This document shows positions 14,157 to 16,691 of a stretch of DNA of 16,691 bases, one piece after another. Where the stretch lies: assembly GCA_937900435.1 (NCBI GenBank), contig CALCEG010000117.1, forward strand, positions 1 through 16,691. Direction: 5' to 3'. The stretch comes from an uncultured Alphaproteobacteria bacterium. Lineage in GTDB: Bacteria; Pseudomonadota; Alphaproteobacteria; Rs-D84. Under the pieces are notes generated by a model, which saw only the letters and a list, made by a program, of their open reading frames with translations, was not told where the DNA came from and made no database searches. Each line of letters begins with the position of its first letter. Position 1 is the first letter of the stretch. The translations under genes were made by a program, and so were the position numbers.

Positions 14157-14185
14157 ATTATTTCTGGATTTAATCACAAAGTCAA
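14157..14185 (-). promoter_or_regulatory. Promoter of the HTH gene with internal palindrome
   Basis: On minus, TTGACT (14185-14180), a 17-nt spacer and AATAAT (14162-14157). The palindrome GATT-T-AATC sits inside the spacer at 14167-14175, a fitting place for a repressor. Confidence 0.6.
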
Positions 14186-14294
14186 GAAAAAAAAGATTTT
14201 ATACACAAAATCAACCTGTGGTTGAATGTAGATGACCGTTATAAATAACAGTCTGTGTATGCGTGGCGAATAAACATAACATTTTATCTGCGAA

Positions 14295-14331
14295 CACAAA
14301 AATTAAACGACCAGCAAGCGGTCGTTTAATT
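14295..14331 (-). terminator. Terminator after the DUF2778-like fragment
   Basis: A 12-bp perfect stem AATTAAACGACC (14301-14312) with GGTCGTTTAATT (14320-14331), loop AGCAAGC. On minus it is followed by TTTGTG. It falls inside the open frame of the fragment, which shows that the coding part has been cut short. Confidence 0.8.
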
Positions 14332-14573
14332 TCTGGTGGGGACACAGATCCCCATCCGCCATGAATATAAAAACCACCCCTATCATAAGTATCTGTCTGT
14401 TGTGATGATTCTAGTTTTGCTCGTGAACCGCCCCACGAATATAGGCCACCCTGCCATGTTCCTGCATTTACGAACCCCAGAACCAATCCGTATGGGGTTA
14501 TGCGTTGCAACTCACTCTGTCTTGCAACGTATGTTCCTTCGGGGATTGGTCCTGTATCTTTTACAGACTGGTA
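14332..14573 (-). pseudogene. Truncated DUF2778 (Tlde1-like L,D-transpeptidase-like) fragment
   Basis: The minus frame reads YQSVKDTGPIPEGTYVARQ, then LQRITPYGLVLGF, SWGGSR, TDTYDRGGFYIHGGWGS. This matches, from memory of the family, the middle of DUF2778 proteins, where GPIPEGTY, TPYG, SWG and the catalytic HGG are standard. Members end in a GSAGCIDL-type segment with the catalytic Cys. Here the frame diverges right after GGWGS and runs into a terminator, so the Cys is missing. At the other end an in-frame TAA (14574-14576) cuts off the N-terminal part. A TTG at 14510 could start a 99-residue product, but no good ribosome site supports it. I call it a relic. Confidence 0.65.
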
Positions 14574-14637
14574 TTATGGCAAAGAAGATAATAAAAAATC
14601 AATATTAATTGCCTTTGTGCAATCTATTTTTTCATAA

Positions 14638-14666
14638 TTGACACCTGTTATGCATAGCAATATAAT
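14638..14666 (+). promoter_or_regulatory. Consensus sigma-70 promoter
   Basis: TTGACA (14638-14643), a 17-nt spacer and TATAAT (14661-14666), a full match to both consensus boxes. The start would be at about 14672-14674, next to the ATG at 14675. Confidence 0.8.
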
Positions 14667-14674
14667 ACATATAT

Positions 14675-15109
14675 ATGACCAGAAACGCGCATTTTCTTAT
14701 ATACATTTTATGTTCTTGTATGCTGATTCATCAGTCGGCAAAATGTGAAATCACAACCCAAAAGTGGGTGGGGAAGTGGTATCTAAATGACCAGGACACT
14801 GTTTTTGGTGGCGTGATGGAAATTTTCGATTGTGTTGATACAACGTGTGATTTTAAATTGAAATCTTGGTACGATTTACATATCTGTGATGTTGAAGGTA
14901 AAATAAAAATCAGCGCAGATAAGGCAGAATACAATGGTAAAAAATATCAATATGACAGAGAGACAGATACGGAATATTTTATTCCTGTTGGTATATTGTT
15001 TCAAATGGAGGCAGAAGATAAAATGAATCTGCATTTTATTAATGCAGATTCATTTAGCGCCTTTTGTGGCATACAAGCAACACTTGAAGGGATATGGATT
15101 AGACAGTAA
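14675..15109 (+). CDS. Small secreted protein of unknown function
   Basis: A 144-residue protein with an N-terminal signal segment (FLIYILCSCMLIHQSAKC, residues 7-24). Whether Cys24 (SAKC) is a lipobox is doubtful. The mature part opens with WVGKWYLNDQDTVFGGVMEI, then has paired cysteines (FDCVDTTCDF, HICDVEG) and ends in ATLEGIWIRQ, a pattern like small lipocalin-like beta proteins. That comparison is only by eye. No ribosome site precedes the ATG, and the consensus promoter places the transcript start almost on it, so translation may be leaderless. No later start keeps the signal segment. It is divergent from the DUF2778 relic. Confidence 0.7.
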   Translation: MTRNAHFLIYILCSCMLIHQSAKCEITTQKWVGKWYLNDQDTVFGGVMEIFDCVDTTCDFKLKSWYDLHICDVEGKIKISADKAEYNGKKYQYDRETDTEYFIPVGILFQMEAEDKMNLHFINADSFSAFCGIQATLEGIWIRQ

Positions 15110-15206
15110 TTAGTATTTATTTACTCTTTTCAACCAACCGTTTTTTGCCGTTACCCAGTTTTTTGTGTCTTTTAAGTAATCTATTCTTTCAGATTTTAAT
15201 GCACTT

Positions 15207-15236
15207 ATTATACCACAAAATGCAATTTTTTTTCAA
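15207..15236 (-). promoter_or_regulatory. Possible minus-strand promoter in the 15110-15502 gap
   Basis: On minus, TTGAAA (15236-15231), an 18-nt spacer and TATAAT (15212-15207) with TG at the extended -10 position. Transcription would run leftward from about 15200 into the 3' end of the secreted-protein gene. A 40-codon open frame without a normal start codon lies there. The gap is AT-rich, so chance is possible. Confidence 0.35.
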
Positions 15237-15239
15237 ATA

Positions 15240-15263
15240 AAAACGCCCCTGACGGGACGTTTT
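15240..15263. terminator. Imperfect terminator-like hairpin
   Basis: AAAACG-c-CCC (15240-15249), loop TGAC, GGG-a-CGTTTT (15254-15263), with one mismatch. On minus it is followed by TATTT. It may end the minus-strand lipoprotein transcript or a plus transcript from the left. Confidence 0.5.
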
Positions 15264-15303
15264 ATAATGGGGCCCCACGTTTGACTGCGTTCTACCCCAA
15301 GAC

Positions 15304-15499
15304 GTGCAACAAGTGCTTGACTTAGGCCCTTTGTTGAGCGAAATATTAGCGGAAATTGAAAAAGATAACAGTAAAAATCATACCGGCAAATTATGTAATG
15401 CTCTTGATTGATTCAATGCGACCTGTGTATAATGCGGCGACATCAAAATTTAATGCCGCCAAACAATACCTGGAACAACTCATGTCGATGATTCAATAA
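15304..15499 (+). pseudogene. Two small overlapping coding-like remnants
   Basis: Two short frames in different phase look coding in composition. The first runs from GTG 15304 to TGA 15411 (35 residues, with LGPLLSEILAEIEKDNSKN). The second runs from ATG 15416 to TAA 15499 (27 residues, with AATSKFNAAKQYLEQLMSMI). Neither has a clear ribosome site. They could be parts of one helical protein broken by a frameshift near 15395-15411. The rest of the 15110-15502 gap holds the hairpin, a GGGGCCCC palindrome (15269-15276) and a possible plus promoter (TTGATT 15404, TATAAT 15428). Confidence 0.3.
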
Positions 15500-15502
15500 T
15501 CA

Positions 15503-15838
15503 CTAATCACGCTGAAAATAAAACTTACATCCATCCAAATAAACATATATAGAATTTGGATTGGGTGCATAAAATTTTTCTGTTGTGTTTGTATCTTTTT
15601 TTACCAAAATTTCTTGGACTTTTTCGTCATTATCATAACCGCCGATGGCGATGTTTGAACTATTGATTTCAAATGAAGTATTTTCATAAAAATTCTGGGC
15701 AACATATTCACAATCTGCAGTTATGTATCCAGCATATTCAAATCGGTCAAAAGACCATTTGCCGCAGAACTCACAAGATTTGCTGTCTGTAGAGCTACAA
15801 CCAATCAAAAATACACAACATAAGACAAGTCTTTTCAT
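15503..15838 (-). CDS. Small lipoprotein downstream of the lysozyme
   Basis: A 111-residue lipoprotein. MKRLVLCCVFLIGCSSTDSK has a short signal and the lipobox LIGC; Ser at +2 favours the outer membrane by the E. coli rule. The mature part begins CEFCGKWSFDRFEYAGYITA and continues as a beta-rich, Tyr/Asn-rich small domain ending VYLDGCKFYFQRD. I start it at ATG 15838, since the in-frame TTG at 15874 overlaps the lysozyme stop and would put 12 residues before a normal signal. No strong ribosome site is visible, so translational coupling to the lysozyme gene is possible. The GKW opening recalls the secreted protein at 14675. The function is unknown; protection against the adjacent lysozyme is a hypothesis. 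Confidence 0.7.
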   Translation of the reverse strand: MKRLVLCCVFLIGCSSTDSKSCEFCGKWSFDRFEYAGYITADCEYVAQNFYENTSFEINSSNIAIGGYDNDEKVQEILVKKDTNTTEKFYAPNPNSIYVYLDGCKFYFQRD

Positions 15839-15870
15839 GCAATGTAGTATAAATGATACGATTGTAAAAA

Positions 15871-16377
15871 TCAATATATACCGCGTTTATACAAATTCCA
15901 TTCGTTTTGCCTGCGGTTAATTAAACCGTTTGATACTTTTCCCTGGGTCCGATTCCATGCTTTCCATGCGGACTCCAAATCCGAATAAACAGAGCCATGA
16001 AAATCTGGATTGTTTATATATTTCACAACCGTAGAATTTTTGAAACCACTTGCACCAATATTATACGCCAAAGATACCAGGGCATCATATTGGGTTTGCG
16101 ACATTTGTGCTGTAATATTATCTTGCACAGCGCGTTCTGCCGTGGCTATATCAGAACGCAATAATGCAATCGCCTGCCGTTCTGTAATTCCGTTTGTAAA
16201 ATCTTCACCCAGCTTTACCAAATGCCCATAGCCAATTGTTGCACCTTTTGGTAAAGGCTCGTTTGGATTTACTGGTTTTTTCGTAGCATCATCATATATA
16301 ATATGATTGCCCCGCTTGTCTAACACTCTGTCTTCTTTACCTTTTAACCACTCAATACCTTTATCACTCATTTTCAT
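15871..16377 (-). CDS. Phage-type lysozyme (glycoside hydrolase 24)
   Basis: A 168-residue lysozyme cutting the MurNAc-GlcNAc bond of peptidoglycan. KGIEWLKGKEDRVLD gives the catalytic Glu15. YDDATKKP (28-35) holds the Asp, and PKGATIGYGHLVKLGEDF (43-60) holds Thr47 and the GH24 signature. DALVSLAYNIGA and the late INRRQNEWNLY motif complete the fold. The stretch between Asp and Thr is longer than in T4 lysozyme, as in some proteobacterial endolysins. No signal peptide or SAR anchor is seen. It may start at ATG 16377, with AAAAGG about 8 nt upstream. The same frame is open back to a TGA at 16468 and then continues as a phage head protein, so it may originally have been a fused domain. A lipoprotein follows. 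Confidence 0.93.
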   Translation of the reverse strand: MKMSDKGIEWLKGKEDRVLDKRGNHIIYDDATKKPVNPNEPLPKGATIGYGHLVKLGEDFTNGITERQAIALLRSDIATAERAVQDNITAQMSQTQYDALVSLAYNIGASGFKNSTVVKYINNPDFHGSVYSDLESAWKAWNRTQGKVSNGLINRRQNEWNLYKRGIY

Positions 16378-16467
16378 ATCTGTTGCCTTTTGTGTTTCTT
16401 GCTTTTGACCTTTGTAAACCTTGGTGCCTATTTTCTTGCCGTTTTTGTCCAGCTCTATTTCTTCAAC

Positions 16468-16691
16468 TCAACAGCGACAGTTTGGATGAACGGGACAAAC
16501 TGGTATATATTCTTTGTTTTCATAGACTGTTCCATCGTTCCCCGAACATTCATCGCATGTATTTTCACCATGTTCGCTGTGCCATATCCATATCTTGGGC
16601 TTTATTTCAAACTCTGGAATATTCAAAACATAAGTTTCCAGACTACGTTTTGATACCTGACCGCCCGGCATTAAAACTTTGACCGGTATCG
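16468..16691 (-). CDS. Phage minor head (MuF-like) protein, C-terminal end (5' end outside window)
   Basis: The frame is open from the window edge. PEFEIKPKIWIWHSEHGENT, then CDECSGNDGTVYENKEYIPV and HPNCRC form the standard C-terminal end of Mu gpF/SPP1 gp7-type head proteins: a Trp-rich strand, CxxC followed by xDGxxF/Y, then HPNCRC. Such proteins sit at the phage portal and often carry extra C-terminal enzyme or toxin domains. Here TGA (16470-16468) follows HPNCRC directly. Beyond it the same frame runs without stop for 30 codons (VEEIELDKNGKKIG...) into the lysozyme. Family members often continue with an aromatic residue plus VEE at this point, so TGG to TGA would explain it. It marks a prophage or its remnant extending past the window. 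Confidence 0.75.
   Translation of the reverse strand, partial: IPVKVLMPGGQVSKRSLETYVLNIPEFEIKPKIWIWHSEHGENTCDECSGNDGTVYENKEYIPVCPVHPNCRC

Noticed and set aside
14336..14608. Plus-strand 90-codon frame over the DUF2778 relic
   Set aside because: The minus strand shows family motifs in the same interval. The plus frame is its shadow and has no ribosome site.
16468..16470. TGA read as tryptophan across the genome
   Set aside because: Clear genes in the window use TGG for Trp and the adjacent lysozyme ends in TGA, so the standard code fits. The single TGA is kept as a local oddity.

Overview
The window looks like chromosomal DNA of an AT-rich, Gram-negative, alphaproteobacterium-like organism, possibly an uncultured host-associated lineage. 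This placement is inference. It rests on the AspRS motif 2 wording (EFYQLDMEMSFV), an HTH repressor of the C2/S24 style common in alphaproteobacteria, secreted and outer-membrane proteins with Sec signals and lipoboxes, and a phage lysozyme of proteobacterial type. Start sites mostly carry AAGGA-like ribosome binding sites and rho-independent terminators are frequent.

Region 1 (1-8310) is mostly housekeeping: the 3' end of an RNase E/G gene, serS (minus), trxB (plus), a small XRE regulator preceded by a strongly structured non-coding stretch, aspS (plus), a YgiW-type OB-fold periplasmic protein (minus), and tsf and rpsB (minus, transcribed rpsB then tsf). Region 2 (8310-10980) holds the rpsB leader, a subtilisin-like surface protease and ssb. 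Region 3 (10980-16691) is accessory. It has a NUDIX hydrolase, a six-gene operon of small cysteine-rich proteins ending in a lipoprotein, an HTH repressor lacking its peptidase domain, a truncated DUF2778-type fragment, small secreted proteins, and a prophage-like piece made of a MuF-type head protein end, a GH24 lysozyme and a lipoprotein.

The main discoveries are as follows. (1) A T-box-like tRNA-sensing leader lies upstream of aspS. It has a 7-nt TGGCACC bulge between two perfect helices, and the bulge base C would pair with the G discriminator of tRNA-Asp. A good promoter sits just before the first stem. T-boxes are characteristic of Gram-positive bacteria, so finding one here is unexpected. 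(2) A family of four small paralogues starts MSF(T/S)QEK, carries CxGCDxxC and ends CD(H/N)YK(T/Q)R. Three lie in the 11914-13806 operon and one stands alone at 645-965. Near-identical hairpins lie beside both loci. (3) A phage head-protein end is joined in frame to a lysozyme but interrupted by a single TGA, and a lipoprotein gene follows.

Other signals include a 125-nt structured RNA candidate before the XRE gene, a consensus promoter that predicts a leaderless mRNA, two genes sharing an unusual G7-N3-ATG start context, and an S8 protease whose catalytic Asp and His are only seven residues apart. I saw no CRISPR array, tRNA, rRNA or intact insertion sequence.
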